A DNA stretch of 64,000 nucleotides from Ochotona curzoniae (GCF_017591425.1 NW_024466607.1:14764501-14828500), one strand, 5' to 3'; shown: positions 40,550 to 52,900, numbered from the stretch's first letter. Numbers and translations: made by a program. Notes: generated by a model not told the origin, from the letters alone.

Positions 40550-40760
40550 ATGCATTACATCAAATGTTTTTTAATGTTAAGGCATCCTTGAATCCAAGGA
40601 ATAAGCCTTTATTGTCCCATATCATTACTTTAATATGCTGCTGTGTTTGATCTGTTGAGTATTTTGTGCAGAAGTTTTGCATCACTGTTCATTAGCAATA
40701 CTGATCTGTCAGTTCTTACTTGCATTGTCTTTAGCCTTGGTAGCAGGGCAATGCTAGGTT
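40550..40760 (-). mobile_element. L1 ORF2 fossil (antisense)
   Basis: TAATATGCTGCTGTGTTTGA, TTTTGCATCACTGTTCATTAG and TAGCAGGGCAATGCTAGG are the antisense of a well-conserved stretch of L1 reverse transcriptase. Fragment only, with breaks. Confidence 0.8.
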
Positions 40761-40767
40761 CAGAGAA

Positions 40768-41029
40768 AAAGCTGAGAAGGACTCCCTCCTCTTTCTGATT
40801 CACTCCCCAAATGGCTACAACAATCTTGGCTGCAGTAGGAACCAGGACCTGGGCACCTATTAGCAGTTTTGCACTTGCCTGGCAGTGACCCAACCAGTTG
40901 AACCATCATCCCTGCTGTCTCCCAGGACCCATAATGATGAGAAGCTGCAATTTGGAACCAGAACTGGAACTCAAACCCAGGCCCTCTGATAGGAAACAAG
41001 GAGACCCCCACTTCATAGGCTAGTTGTGC
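40768..41029 (-). repeat. Old CSINE fragment
   Basis: TTCACTCCCCAAATGGCTAC to a diverged head; 3' tail missing because it abuts the L1 fragment. Confidence 0.55.
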
Positions 41030-41046
41030 ACTCAATCTGTTTTCTT

Positions 41047-41406
41047 TTTAAAAAAATATTTGTTTTTATTGGAAAGCAAGATTTACAGAGAAAAGAAGAG
41101 ACAGAAATATCTTCCATTGGCTGGTTCACTCCCTAAGTGGCTACAATTACCAGAGCTGAGCCCAACCAAAGCCAGGAGCCAAGAGCTTCTTCCAGGTCTC
41201 CCATGTGGAAGAAGGGTCTCAAGGACCTGAGCTATCCTCAGGTTGTAGGGTCCCAAGACTTTGGGCTGTCCTCGACTGCTTTCCCAGGCCACAAGCAGGG
41301 AACTTGATGGGAAGTGGAGCTGCTGGGATTAGAACTGGTGCCCATATGGGATCCCAGCACATTCAAGGTGAGGACTTTTAGCTGTTAGGCCACTGTACCG
41401 GATCCC
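41047..41406 (-). repeat. CSINE with internal duplication
   Basis: The AGGGTCTCAAGGACC...GAGCTATCCTC block is repeated as AGGGTCCCAAGACTT...GGCTGTCCTC, making the copy about 35 bp too long. Ends CACTGTACCGGATCCCC. Confidence 0.88.
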
Positions 41407-41420
41407 CGGCCTCCACTTTC

Positions 41421-41600
41421 TTTAATGTTTATTTATTTATTTTTTAAAGTGTGTGTTTACAGAGATGCATTAGCAGGGAGCTGGACTGGAAGTGAAGCTG
41501 CTGGCATTCACTTTGATACTTTTGGGGATGCTGACATTGCAGGGGGCAGCCTAACACCCTGTACTGGCTCCTGGAGGGCTCATCAGATAGGTAGTTACCT
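41421..41600 (-). repeat. Old CSINE fragment
   Basis: TTTATTTATTTATTTTTTAAAG start, then a large internal deletion to GCATTAGCAGGGAGCTGG. Confidence 0.5.
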
Positions 41601-41758
41601 GAAAAATGTAGACCTGTCCAGAAAAAGGCAAGAGACAACTCAGACTTGTGCAGTCATATGTAATATATACTTTATATTTTATCACATTCTACTAAGTAAT
41701 GTGTATGTGTATAAATTCTTTATAAATTCTTTATTTTTTCTTCAAAAAATGGTGGTGA

Positions 41759-42088
41759 GGGCCCGGCGCGGTGGCGCAAGTGGTTAAAGGTCCTCACCTT
41801 GCACGCCCGGGATCCCATATGGGCGCCGGTTCTAATCCCGGCGGCCCTGCTTCCCTTCCAGCTCCCTGCCTGTGGCCCGGGAAAGCAGTCGAGGACGGCC
41901 CAAAGCTTTGGGAACCTGCACCCGCGTGGGAGACCCGGAAGAGGCTCCTGGCTTCGGATCGGCATAGTACCGGCCCGTTGCGCTCACTTGGGGAGTGAAT
42001 CATCGGTCGGAAGATCTTCCTCTCTGTCTCTCCTCTCTGTATATCCGCCTTTCCAATACAAAAAATAATAAAAATAAATCTTTAAAAA
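41759..42088 (+). repeat. CSINE, young full length
   Basis: GGGCCCGGCGCGGTGGCGC head, CpGs preserved. AAAAAATGGTGGTGA at 41744-41758 is repeated at 42087-42101. Confidence 0.96.
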
Positions 42089-42099
42089 AAAAATGGTGG

Positions 42100-42820
42100 T
42101 GAAAATATAAAACAAACTAAGCCTCTCCCACCTCATGGATCTGGGTGTCTGCCAGGGCTGGCTCATGTTTCTCCCATAGTTGGACTCCTGATATACCTGG
42201 TTCTGACACCCATGTCACCCCCAGGGAACACGCTGTTGCCTTCCCTTTTCAGTGTGGGGAACTATCTGTGAGAACAAAGCCTTCTCCACAAAGTCGTGAG
42301 AGAAGGAAAACAACTTTCCTGTGTTGTTCAACCAGGACATGCCACAAGTTACTGGCTGTCCACTCAGAGGCTGCACTGGCTGGCAGACCAGCAGAAGCCT
42401 TACCCTTTGGCAGGCCAGATTGTTCCAGATGATGGGGAACAATTAGTCCTTCATCAGGCCTCCAGCAGAGGACTTCACAGCCACATCTGCCCCATCTGTC
42501 ACTCAAAAGTCATCTCACTTTTGCCTCCTTGGGGGTTATTCCTGCACAGGAATGGGGTTCTGCGTGGACACACACATACATACACACAGCAACACCTGCC
42601 TTTATTGCAAGGCATTGCTTTGCTACTGGTAACAAAGCCTGGCTAAGCCTAAGCCTGGCTCCTCCTCACCCTCAAATTCTGGGAGACTGGATATAGCTAC
42701 ACCTCACTGAAACACAAGCATCAGATGTATTAGTAGTGTCTGGAGAGAGACATGCAGGGGCACAGAACTGGTGCCAGGACATCCTGTGGATAGTAACTTC
42801 TGGCAACACCCAAGTGCTTC
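42100..42820. other. Unannotated intergenic DNA
   Basis: No coding or repeat signal beyond a short CACACATACA tract near 42570. Confidence 0.4.
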
Positions 42821-42829
42821 ATCTCTAAG

Positions 42830-43075
42830 AGGCTCAAGTTTGCACAGAATCCATGCACGTCCTTCAAGTCATCTCATCATCCTCAACACCCCATGCAATG
42901 TATATGCTACGTAAATAGTTGCCATGTCGTGCGGGGACCACGACAGGAAACTAACCTATGCACAATCAGTACAGATCCGACTTTTTTCCCCCTCAACTAT
43001 TTTCAGCTTGCTGTTAGTCAAAACCATGGTTGCCAAGCACAGAGAAACAGGGCCAACTGTGTATACCTTTGAGAT
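42830..43075. mobile_element. Tigger-like DNA transposon fossil
   Basis: CAATGTATATGCTACGTAAA and the following TAGTTGCCATG, CAGTACAGATCCGAC and GGGCCAACTGTGTATA end resemble mammalian Tigger-type nonautonomous elements. Diverged. Confidence 0.45.
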
Positions 43076-43079
43076 CGAG

Positions 43080-44500
43080 AATGTGTCATTACACATTTTC
43101 TAAGATGAAGCCTGGTCTTTTATTTTGGGTTTGCCTTTCCTTCCAGCAGGGGTCAAGGTTCTGTGTTTGCCATGGTTAGTAACCAAGGCTGCTCCAGTAC
43201 CTTGTAATTCCTGTCTGTCGGGAACATGGTTGCTCATCCCGTCATCCGTCAGGTTCTAATCAGATCCTCCTGTGCCAGAAGCAAGTCTGGGCAATGTGGA
43301 TCCAGCAGCAAACCACAGAAGCAGATTCCTTCCATTAACGAAATTATGGGCCATAGAAGGGAAACAGACCATAAGCAGATGAATAAAGAAATTTAGCTAA
43401 TAATTTATTTACAATCTGATTATAGGAGCTATTATGGAAAATGAGGACAAATAAAATAACATAAAAGCCAGAACTGGGTGGGGAGTGTTATTTTAGGGCA
43501 AATTGTACCTGGAGCTGGTGGTTGGGCCAAGACAGGAAGGAGATGAGGACTGCAGAGAAGTGGGGGCAGGGTTAGTGTCCCCAGAAGTGAGAAACAGAGA
43601 TTTCAGGTGCTTAACCCCGAATAGGGGACAGAATCTGAGTGGCTAAGACTGGGGGAGGTCGAAGTTGAGCGCTGAGAACTCAAAATATAGATTTCTTTGG
43701 TTGGTGATTGGGAACCAAGTTACTTGAGCCAGCCCAGCTGCATTTAGAGGAAACTGGAGTCAGGAGACAGAACCAGGTGAGCATGTGTTCACCACCCTGA
43801 GTTGCCTTAAACATCAAAGTATGATGTTAAAGAGACTGCTGGTGGCATGTCTTCCATCTCCTGCTAGAGGGGAATCTTGAGCTTGCAGACATACCAGTTA
43901 AGGCAAGATTCCAGACTTCCCCCTCTGACCTTGATGGAATGATATGTGGAAGATTTCTGCCCCATGAAAAACAGATTAAAGAGGAAATCAAATTTTAATA
44001 AATGAATCTGTGTGACTATCTTCAGAAATCTGCCCAGGCCACTAGCATGTAAGTGAACAGAATGTCCAAAGGAGGTGAATGGGGGCAATGGTGGGCCATC
44101 ATTCTCTTATTGCTGCCTCTGCCATTCTCCTGGAGGTCTCGGCACCATTGCTGCTGACAGAGAAGTAAGCAAAGTGGAGATCTGTGATGCTCTGCACATC
44201 CAGCTTCAGGTTTGAGTTCCAACTCCAGCTTCCTATCAGTGCATGCTCTGGGAGGCAGCAGTCCCAGGTAGCTGAGCAGTTCCAGGTTGAATCTCAGGCT
44301 CCGGGCCTCTGCCTGTCCCAGCAATGAACTAGCCGACTTTCTAACATACTGCATTTTGTACTTCCAGATATGTATTTGCATATCTACTTTGATATAGAAA
44401 TTATGTATTGTTTTTGAGTTTTCCTTTTTGAATAGGTAAATCAGATGCATCTATGAATCTAAAACTTGATTTTTCTTACCCCCCTTCATTGTCTTGGAGG
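43080..44500. other. Unannotated intergenic DNA
   Basis: Single-copy looking, A/G-rich on the + strand from 43320 to 43800. No gene seen. Confidence 0.4.
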
Positions 44501-44505
44501 TTTTT

Positions 44506-44842
44506 TTTAAAAGATTTATTTTTATTTATTTATTTTTATTGGAAAGTCAGATATACAGAGAAGAGAAGAGACAGAGAGGAAGGGCCTCCATATGCTGATT
44601 CACTCTCTAAGCAACTACAATGGCTGGAGCTGAGCCGATCTGAAGCCAGGAGCCCAAAGCCTCTTCCAAGTCTCCCATGCGGGTGCAAAGTTGCAAGGCT
44701 TTGGGTTGTCCTTGACCGCTTTCCCAGGACAGAAGCAGGGAATTGGATGGGAAGCAGGGCGCTGGGATTAGAACTGGCACCCATATGGGATCCTGGCACA
44801 TGCAAGGCAAGGATTTTGGCCGCTAGGCTACCGCTCCAGGCG
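44506..44842 (-). repeat. CSINE, full length
   Basis: AAAAGATTTATTTTTATTTA start, CTACCGCTCCAGGCG end. Confidence 0.9.
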
Positions 44843-45334
44843 TGTCTTGGAGATCTTAATGTGAGAATCCATTAAACTCTGCCTCCAACCTAAGTATTGT
44901 GATGTTGTCCTATCCTGCTCTGGACGTTGCCAAGTTACCCCTGGTGAATGGGCCGTTCTGAGCTTGAATCTCCTTGCTGTGATCTTCAGTTCTGTTAGCT
45001 GACGGCGGAAGTGTCTGTGTGCCTGCCAGACCCATGGCCTTTGCCCTCTTCCTGTTGCCAGAGCCCTTCTGCAGTGAGTTCTCAGAGTGACTTCATGGAT
45101 GTTTAACATCTGCAGAGCTGTGAGTTCGTAAACACCTTCACTCTCGCCTGCTTTGAATTGTGATGACCATCTCTTAGTTGTATAAATAGATACTCAAGGG
45201 CCGGAAGAGGCAGGTCATGGGAACCTGAAGCCATTACAGGAAAGTGTAGGCAAAGTCAAAGTAGGGGCGGAGAGCAATCCCAAGACATAGCCAGTTTGGA
45301 ATCACCTTTTCTAGCTTATAAAGGAGTAACAGTG

Positions 45335-45616
45335 GGAATCAGTGTTGTGGTACAGTTAGTTAAGCTGCTGCTTGCAATGTCATCATCCTATATCAGGTCC
45401 ACTTCCAATCAACTCCTTGCTAATGCACCTGGGAAGGCAACATGATGATCCAAGGTCTCTGCTTACCATGTGAGAGACCCATATAGCGTTCTGAGCTCCT
45501 GGCTTCAGCCTGTCTCAGTCGTTGCTTTTGCCGCATTTAGGGAGTAAATCAATAGCAGGGACATCTGTGGCTCTCTGTCATTCTGCCTTTCAAATAAATA
45601 AATAAATAAATACCCC
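45335..45616 (+). repeat. CSINE forming one inverted-repeat arm
   Basis: GGGAATCAGTGTTGTGGTAC head; tail of six AAAT units. Its 3' third is arm 1 of the inverted repeat. Confidence 0.75.
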
Positions 45617-45928
45617 ACCACTTTTTTTTTTTTAAGTGGGGAGAGTGGGGGCCAGTACTGTGGCTCAATAGGCAAATCCTCTACCTTCAAGTGTCAGCAT
45701 CCCCTGTGAGCTCTGATTCGTGTCCTGGCTGCTCCACTTCCCATCCAGCTCTCTGTGGCCTGGAAAAGCAGTGGAGGATGGCCTTGGGAGCCTGCACAAG
45801 CTGAAAGAGGCTCTACCATTCTCCCCACTTAAAAAAAAGTGGTGGGGTATTTATTTATTTATTTGAAAAGCAGAATGACAGAGAGCCACAGATGTCCCTG
45901 CCATTGATTTACTCCCTAGATGCGGCAA
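45529..45928. repeat. Long inverted repeat
   Basis: Arms 45529-45647 and 45817-45928 are near-perfect reverse complements; they include CAGGGACATCTGTGGCTCTC, the AAAT run and CCCCACCAC followed by a T-run. The spacer is 169 bp. Confidence 0.9.
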
Positions 45929-46410
45929 TCTGAAACCTGGCTTCAGATTGGCTCATTTCTGGTCATTGTGGCTATTTGGGGAGTGAATCAGCAGATAGAT
46001 TTTTTTTTGAAGAATTTATTTATTTATTTTATTGGAAAGGCAGATACACAGATAGGAGGAGAGACTGAGAGAAAGATCTTCTGTTTGATGGTTCATTCCC
46101 CAAGTGACCGCAATGGCTGGTGCTATGCTGATCCGAAGCCGGGAGCCAGGAACTTCTTCTGGGCCTCCCATGTGGGTGCAGGGTCCCAAGGCTTAGAGCA
46201 GTCCTCAACTGCTGTCCCAGGCCATAAACAGGGAGCTGAATGGGAAGAAGGGCTGCTGGGATTAGAACTGGTGGCCCATATGGGATCCTGGTGCATTCAA
46301 GGCAAGGATGTTAGCTGCTAGGCTATCACGCTGGGCCCAGAAGATTTTTATCTCTGTCTTTTCTTCTCTCTGTAAATCTCTCTTCTAAATTAAATAAATA
46401 CATTTTTTTT
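45648..46410 (+). repeat. CSINE interrupted by inverted-repeat arm and by another CSINE
   Basis: + pieces 45648-45816 and 45935-46000 plus a tail 46338-46410 bracket an antisense CSINE (46003-46338, ends CACGCTGGGCCCA). Confidence 0.7.
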
Positions 46411-46544
46411 AAAAAAGGAAAAAAGTGAGGAGGAGTAAGTGTTCAGCAACCTGAAAATGAACCCTAATGTACAAGTCTGAGATCCTTGGATGGGGAAGGA
46501 AGCTAATCATCAATGGGTTAGAGACATGTGGGCCATTTATTATT

Positions 46545-46816
46545 AATTTGGAGACCAAGAGAGACAACTCCCATTTGCTGGCAAACCCTGCCAGATGTCC
46601 ACAACACAGCAGAATACGAGCTGGGGACTCTGTGTATGTTTCCTGTGTGAGTGACAGAGACCCAGCTATTTTAGCCATCACTGCTGCCTCCCTTAGTTGC
46701 AAGAGCCAGAATCTGGAATGGAAAGCAAAGTGGGGATTCATACCCAGGGACTCTGATAGGAAATGGCAGTGCCCCAAGCATCTTAACTACTGCACCAAAT
46801 GCCAGCTCCCTCACGT
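46545..46816 (-). repeat. Old CSINE
   Basis: GGAGACCAAGAGAGACAACTC to CTGCACCAAATGCCAGCTCC. Confidence 0.55.
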
Positions 46817-47230
46817 GTTACTTGTCCGCATGTGACTTTAGGTGATAGAAAATTCAGGATGCATGTCAAAGTATAATAAATCTGACATTGAAATTTTTGT
46901 TGGCATCACAGGCTGTAAAAAAGCCAATAGGGCCTTTATTCACCTGATTTGGATAAACCAAAGGAAGAAATTTTACTTCTCTAATTAGTGAAAGGCAACA
47001 ATGCTAGGCAATGGAAAGATGTAGAAAAGACTGGAAATGACAGACCGGTCCAAATGCTAGCAAGACTCCTTCTATCCTTCCCTAAACGAGGATGATGTAA
47101 CTTTAAGGCTTTAAAGCCACATTTTCATCACATTCATTTCCTATGACTCTAATCAAATGGAATATAAAAATAATGCACTCTCCTGTGATCGTCAATGTTG
47201 CAGTTCATAGCTCTGTCTCCACGTGCATTG
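46817..47230. other. Unannotated intergenic DNA
   Basis: Nothing recognised. Confidence 0.4.
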
Positions 47231-47355
47231 TCTCCTACTAGGAAGTTAAAATGCATTAAGGCAGACACCCCGAGGTTGGGGGCGGGGCTGTAATGGCATC
47301 CAGAGATGGACCTGGCTGGCCAGATTGAGTATAATGAGGTGGATGCCCCGTCTAG
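47231..47355 (+). repeat. 125-bp direct duplication, copy 1
   Basis: Matches copy 2 at 49384-49508 at all but one base (CACCCC versus CACCCT). Contains GGGGGCGGGGC. Confidence 0.97.
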
Positions 47356-47503
47356 TCTAGGTCCATCTGGTTTTAGTTAATGGTGCAAGTGACACTGCAG
47401 GAAAAATAGGAACTGCCCCTGGTGGTTGTGGACCACTCTGGAGGCCACTGCTGGGCCTCCCAGAGGGACTCCTACACCAGTTTGCTTGGTTGCTATAACA
47501 AAG

Positions 47504-47504
<1 letters not shown>

Positions 47505-47548
<44 letters not shown>
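47505..47548. repeat. (CA)n microsatellite
   Basis: About 22 units. Confidence 0.98.
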
Positions 47549-47549
<1 letters not shown>

Positions 47550-47711
47550 CACAGCTTTTAGACAGCAGAAATGTCTGGGAAGCCAGAGTCATGAGATCAG
47601 GTGCCAGAATGGGCACGCCCCAGGAGGGCTATGCTCTGGGCTGCAGCCTGCCAGCTTCTCAGATCCTCAAACGTACAAGGAATGCTAAGGGAGGTCATTC
47701 TGCCTTGAAAA

Positions 47712-47902
47712 TTTGATTTGTTTATCTGAGGAACAGAGGGAGTCAAACACAAACAGAAACAGCTTCCACCCATTGGTTCCTTTCCTCAACGGCTGGAGTT
47801 AAGCCAGGCTGAGGTGTCTCCTGTGGTGCCTGTCACATCACTGCTGCCTCCTAGGGGCTGAATCTACAGGAAGCTGGACTCCAACACAGGAACTCTCTCA
47901 TA
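47712..47902 (-). repeat. Old CSINE fragment
   Basis: TTTGTTTATCTGAGGAACAG to ACTCTCTCATAGG, cut by the L1 piece that follows. Confidence 0.55.
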
Positions 47903-48255
47903 GGGTTTTTTTTTTTTTCTAATATAATTTTATGACACAGTTTCATAGGCTCTGGGATTCCTCCAGCCCCTCCCCAAACTCTCCCCCTACATATTGAATT
48001 CCTCCATATTGTTATAGTAGTGCCGTTCATAACTAGTCATGATTCCTTCATTGTGGGCATGGACCATGTGGAGAGTCCAGCATCTTATTGTCAAGATAAA
48101 TTCAATAGTTTCATTGGGAGACCATCCTTGGTCTGAAAGTTAAGCTGGCAGAATATCATCCTCTCCAGTGAGATGCCACTACAAAACTTCAACAACAGGA
48201 AGAAACATTGAAATTAACAACATCATAAAGTTAATTAGCATGGTATTGAGTGACC
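47903..48255 (-). mobile_element. Lagomorph L1 3' end (antisense)
   Basis: A T-run, then GTTTCATAGGCTCTGGGATT and CTGGCAGAATATCATCC; shares this order with 58390-58643. Confidence 0.65.
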
Positions 48256-48304
48256 AATATGTTAGAAAATGCAAGATCTTTTTTTTTTTTTTAAATTGCT
48301 GTTA

Positions 48305-48639
48305 AAGATTAGGATTTTTTTTTTAAAGATTTATTTTATTTTTATTGGAAAGGCGGATATACAGAGAGGAGAGACAGAGAGGAAGATCTTCCGTCTGATG
48401 ATTCACTCCCCAAGTGAGCACAACGGCCGATACTATGCCTATCCAAAGCCAGGAGACTTCCGGGTCTCCCACGCGGACGCAGGGTCCCAAAGCTTTGGGC
48501 CGTCCTCGACTGCCTTTCTGGGCCACAGGCAGTGAGCTGGATGGGAAGCGGGGCTGCCGGGATTAGAAACGGTGCCCAAATGTGATCCTGGGCGTGCAAG
48601 GTGAGGACCTTAACCACTGCACCATCGTGCCGGGCCCGA
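48305..48639 (-). repeat. CSINE, young
   Basis: AAAGATTTATTTTATTTTTA start, ATCGTGCCGGGCCCG end; most CpGs kept. Confidence 0.93.
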
Positions 48640-48697
48640 AAATGCAAGTTCTTAACCACATCCTGTAACTACTTCCTTGACAAGGTTTGTTTGTTTG

Positions 48698-49008
48698 TTT
48701 TAAAGATTTATTTTTGTTGGAAAGGCAGATTTAGAGAGAAGGAGAGACAGAGAAAGATCTTCCATCCACTGGTTCATTCCCCAAATGATCACAATGGCCA
48801 GGGCTGAACCAATCTGAAGTCAGGAGCTTCTTGTAAATGTCCCATGCAAGTGCAGGATCCCAAGGGTTTTGGCCGTGCTCCACTGCCTTTCCAAGCCACA
48901 AGCAGGGAGCTGGATGGGAAGTGGAGCAGGTGGAACATAAACCAGTGCCGATATAGGATCCTGGTGCTTGAAGAGGAGGATTAACCAATGGTGGTATTGT
49001 GCTGGGCA
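48698..49008 (-). repeat. CSINE
   Basis: TTTTAAAGATTTATTTTTGT start, GGTATTGTGCTGGGC end. Confidence 0.85.
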
Positions 49009-49164
49009 AGGGTACAGGTATTTTTTACTGCCATTGGCGTCCTTGGGCCTCTTCTTTATAAGGCAATGGAACTTGTGAATCTGTATTCAAGAGGGCTCCT
49101 ATAACCCAAACACCTCCCAAAGCCAAACCTTCAGTCACACAGATAGGGCTTAAATTTGTATGTC

Positions 49165-49167
<3 letters not shown>

Positions 49168-49217
<50 letters not shown>
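49168..49217. repeat. (TG)n microsatellite
   Basis: About 25 units. Confidence 0.98.
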
Positions 49218-49218
<1 letters not shown>

Positions 49219-49383
49219 GGCGGAGGCACAAACTGCCCAGAACACTCTTTAAGAAAGTACTGGGGTGGGTCATCAAGTTCTGGGGAAATTGGGAACTGTA
49301 GGAAAGTGGTGTGTCCCAGGAGAGGGGGTCCCACTTCTCCAGCACAGACCTCTGTGGAGAAGTCTGTGAGGGTCGTGTCTTCC

Positions 49384-49508
49384 TCTCCTACTAGGAAGTT
49401 AAAATGCATTAAGGCAGACACCCTGAGGTTGGGGGCGGGGCTGTAATGGCATCCAGAGATGGACCTGGCTGGCCAGATTGAGTATAATGAGGTGGATGCC
49501 CCGTCTAG
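49384..49508 (+). repeat. 125-bp direct duplication, copy 2
   Basis: Lies 356-480 bp upstream of the FBXW12 ATG; one mismatch to copy 1. Confidence 0.97.
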
Positions 49509-49712
49509 GCAAGGTCAGCCTGAGTCTGGGATCAGATGCAGGTTGACGTCCTACTGATGTCCCTCCCCGCCAGGTATGTCAGCAACTGAGGCTGCCTTGG
49601 GTCCTGCAGTTATAGTTCCCAGTGTGAAGATGCTGTTGAGCTTCAGCATACCAACACCCTCACAACCAAGCAGGTATGTTAGATAGCAATCTCTTTGCTG
49701 GGGTTGTGGCCG

Positions 49713-49721
49713 CATATATAG
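49713..49721 (+). promoter_or_regulatory. FBXW12: Possible TATA box of FBXW12
   Basis: CATATATAG about 145 bp before the FBXW12 ATG in a region without CpG enrichment. The distance is plausible for a short 5' UTR, but initiation is not shown. Confidence 0.35.
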
Positions 49722-49863
49722 CTCATTTCTATCAGAGGCAGGTGGAGGGAGAGAAGGAGCAAGTGGAAGTTCTGCCACCTGCTGCGAACTTTAGCCACGC
49801 CTTTAAAATCAGAGCAATCCTCCCAGGAGAAAGGAGATTGGATGCAGGCTCAGGTTGTGGGAG

Positions 49864-49953
49864 ATGGAGTTCCAACTGCCCGAATTGCCATTGTCTCAGA
49901 TCTTCTCTTTCCTGGATTCATTCAGCTTGCTCCAGGCTGCCCAAGTGAACAAG
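49864..49953 (+). CDS. FBXW12: FBXW12 exon 1, F-box
   Basis: Thirty codons from ATG; GTGAACAAG then GTCAAG donor. The match to the human start (MEIRLPDL..RIFSFLD) fixes the ATG. Confidence 0.88.
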
Positions 49954-52900
49954 GTCAAGGCTCTTCAGCAGCCCTCCACCCATCCCACCACTCTCTGAGC
50001 TGGCTGGTTGGTTCCCTGTCCACACCCTACCACCTTGTCAGTTCTTCCCAGGGTTCCTTCCACCCCTCACCCTCGGCCACGGGGTCCAGGCGTCCCCATG
50101 CAGCCTTGCCTTCATTCCCACAGGTCCCCTGGCTCTCTGAGGGTTCAGGGGTCAGTGCTGCTTTCATCAGTTTGAACTCCAACTTTTTGCAGAAGTGCAG
50201 AGTGGGACACTGAAGATTGGGAGTCAGCATCATTTCCTCAGAGAGCCCCAAGTTCTGTTGATGAGACAGGAGGATGCAAAGAAGCTGTTGTGCTGTGGTG
50301 GTTCACAGCCCTAGGAAGGCAGCTCTAGGAAAGCAGCACTTGCTCCTCTGCCCCCTCCCAGGGGCGCCTGTGTCAGCAATCATGGCTCCTCACCGTTCCT
50401 CACCCCATGCCGGGAGGGCTTGGAGTGCTGCTGGGGTTGTTACCCATGAACCTGGGTAGGGCAAATCCCTGAACAGCCCATGGTAGAGGCAAGGCCAGCA
50501 TCCCAGTCCTGATAGCCTTCTTGTCTCACTTTCTCTCCCACAGCAATGGCGAACAGTTGCAAACAGTAATCAGCTGTGGAAGTGAGTAAGGGAGGAGGGG
50601 GGAGGTGGGAAATCGGTACAGGAAACTTACTGACTCCTGTGCTGGGTTAGGGTGAGGCAGAACTTCCTGCAGAGTTGCAGCAGCAGCTGGGAGCAGAAGG
50701 GTTTTGGTTAGGGGCAAGTGTCGCAGCCTGACGGGATGACAACTGTTTGCAGAAGACTGTATGTGTGGAGGTGGCCCGATAGCAAGCTAAGTTGTGGGTG
50801 TGACGGCCTGGTGAAGGAATGGAAGAAGTCCTACCTGAGGATGACCAGGCATGAGCGACAGATGACATTGGCCAAGGCAGACGACTTCAGTTATAAAGAA
50901 GCATCTGAGGAAGAGGGTATGTGACTGGAGGCCTCGTGGGATGTGGTGAGCCTGTTTTCTGAAGTCTGTTAAGCTTCTGATCCCATATGCAGTTTTGGGC
51001 CCTCATTCCAGGAAGGAGAAAGGGAGTTGAAGTGGAATGGGACTGGGTGGCTGTGACGCTCTCCCTGCCACCTCTGTGCCCCCTACACTTGGTACTAAAG
51101 GGAGAGAAGCCAGAGTGGTCTTTCTTTATTGGCTTTTTTTTTTTTTTAAGATTTTTTTAAATTTGAAAGGCAGGGACAGAGCTTTCATCCACTGATTCAT
51201 TCCCCAAATGGCAGCAATGTCCAGGACTGGGCCAGGAGCCTGGAATTCCAACCGAATCTTCCCTGTGGGTACAGTGACCAAGCATTCAGACTGTCCTCTG
51301 CGGCTTTGCCAGGTGAATCAATAGGGAGCTGGATTGGAAGTGAAGCAGCTGGAGCTAGAACTAATGCCATTATAAGCAGTGGCTTAACCTGCAGCTTTCC
51401 AACACTGATGCCTGAGGGCATTTAAAAAATATGTATTTCATATTATGGAACTGAAAGTAAAGAGGAAAGATGAGGCCAATTCCACCCTCCCCAAAACCCC
51501 CCCCCCCAAAAAACAAAAACAAAAAAAGCAAGCCCATCTGCAATGGGAACCATTTCCTGCTTCTGAAGTCTACCTTCCCCTCACTAGTTCCCCAGACCCT
51601 CTTTGGAGGGCATAGAAGACTTTAAAAAGCCTGTTTCTTTTGGATTTGTCAAATACTGCCAGCCTGACGTCCTCTGTGTATCCCTCCAGGGACGATGGGG
51701 CTTACAGCTTATGTGTGGAAGAACGACCCCGAAATCGTTGGTATGACTCCTGTCATCTGCTCCGTGTCTTCGATAAAGAGGCTGTATGCCTGGGACGTCC
51801 AAACTGTGAGTCTGGTCTGTGAGCAGTGAAAGCAGCACCAGCCAGCTTCCACCCTGTGGCTGAGCACAATGCTGCAGGATTGGAACTGGGTCAGAATGTT
51901 CCACATCTAACTCAGAATCTGTCTCTTAATCCATAGATGCTCACACTGTTCTTGTTTTAGTAGGATTCATTGTTTATATAAAAGTTGTATAAGAGGTTTT
52001 TTTTTTAATTTTTAAATTTTTTGTTGCAAAGTCAGATATACAGAGAGGAGGAGGAAGAGAGAGAGAAAGATCTTCTGTCCGATGATTCACTCCCCAGATG
52101 ACTGCAATGTCCAGAGCTGAGCTGAGCTGAAGCCAGGAGCCAGGCGCTTCTTCCAGGTCTCCCATATGGGTGCAGGATTCCAAGGCTATGGGCCATCCTC
52201 AACTGCTTTCCCAGACCACAATTAGGAAGCTTGATGGGAGATGGGACCACCAGGATTAGAACCTGCACCCATGTGGGATCCCAGCATGTGCAAAGTGAGG
52301 GCTTTGGCTACTAGGCTACTGCGCCAGCCCTGAGTGTTTTTTTTTTTTTTCTATTCATAACATGAGGTATCTCTGGGACACAAATTATATTTTGGTAAGG
52401 CACACCTTCATTGTCCATCACTGCCTCTGGGTCAGTTGATGTCTGCCATCCCTCTGAGGGCCATAAGGAGCGGCTGAGGATAAGTATATACCATGCAAGG
52501 AGCACTGGCATGGTGTTGCAGGATCCCAATGTGCGTCCCAAACTATTGTTGCTGTCTTTTGAATTCTCTCCCTCCTGATACCATTGCATTCTGATTCTCA
52601 TTCATTTCTATAAAATGAATTGTAATATAAGGGTTTCTCTTGGGTAACTTGCTCTAGGGGAAACGTGTTGCCCTGTCCATGAGGCCCCCTATGCAGCCTG
52701 ATGGACAGGTGGCAGAGAATTCTGCCTTCCAGCAGGTGGCCAGCAGCCAGCCCCCACCTGGCGGTCATGAGATACTAAGTGTGTATTGCTTTAAGCCACC
52801 ATTGGTTTGTCATGTAGTGAATGTAACTAATAGACTTTTTAGTACTGGCAAGTGTAGTGTTATTACCAAAACCTAACCTATAGAGGAAGCTTTGAAACTG

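Noticed and set aside
41720..42068. Repeated ORFs with PIRSQEPLPGLPRG-like text here and at many other sites
   Set aside because: Translations of CSINE copies, not a gene family.
49131..49446. Frames over the (TG)n tract upstream of FBXW12
   Set aside because: Simple-repeat translation only; the real FBXW12 start is at 49864.
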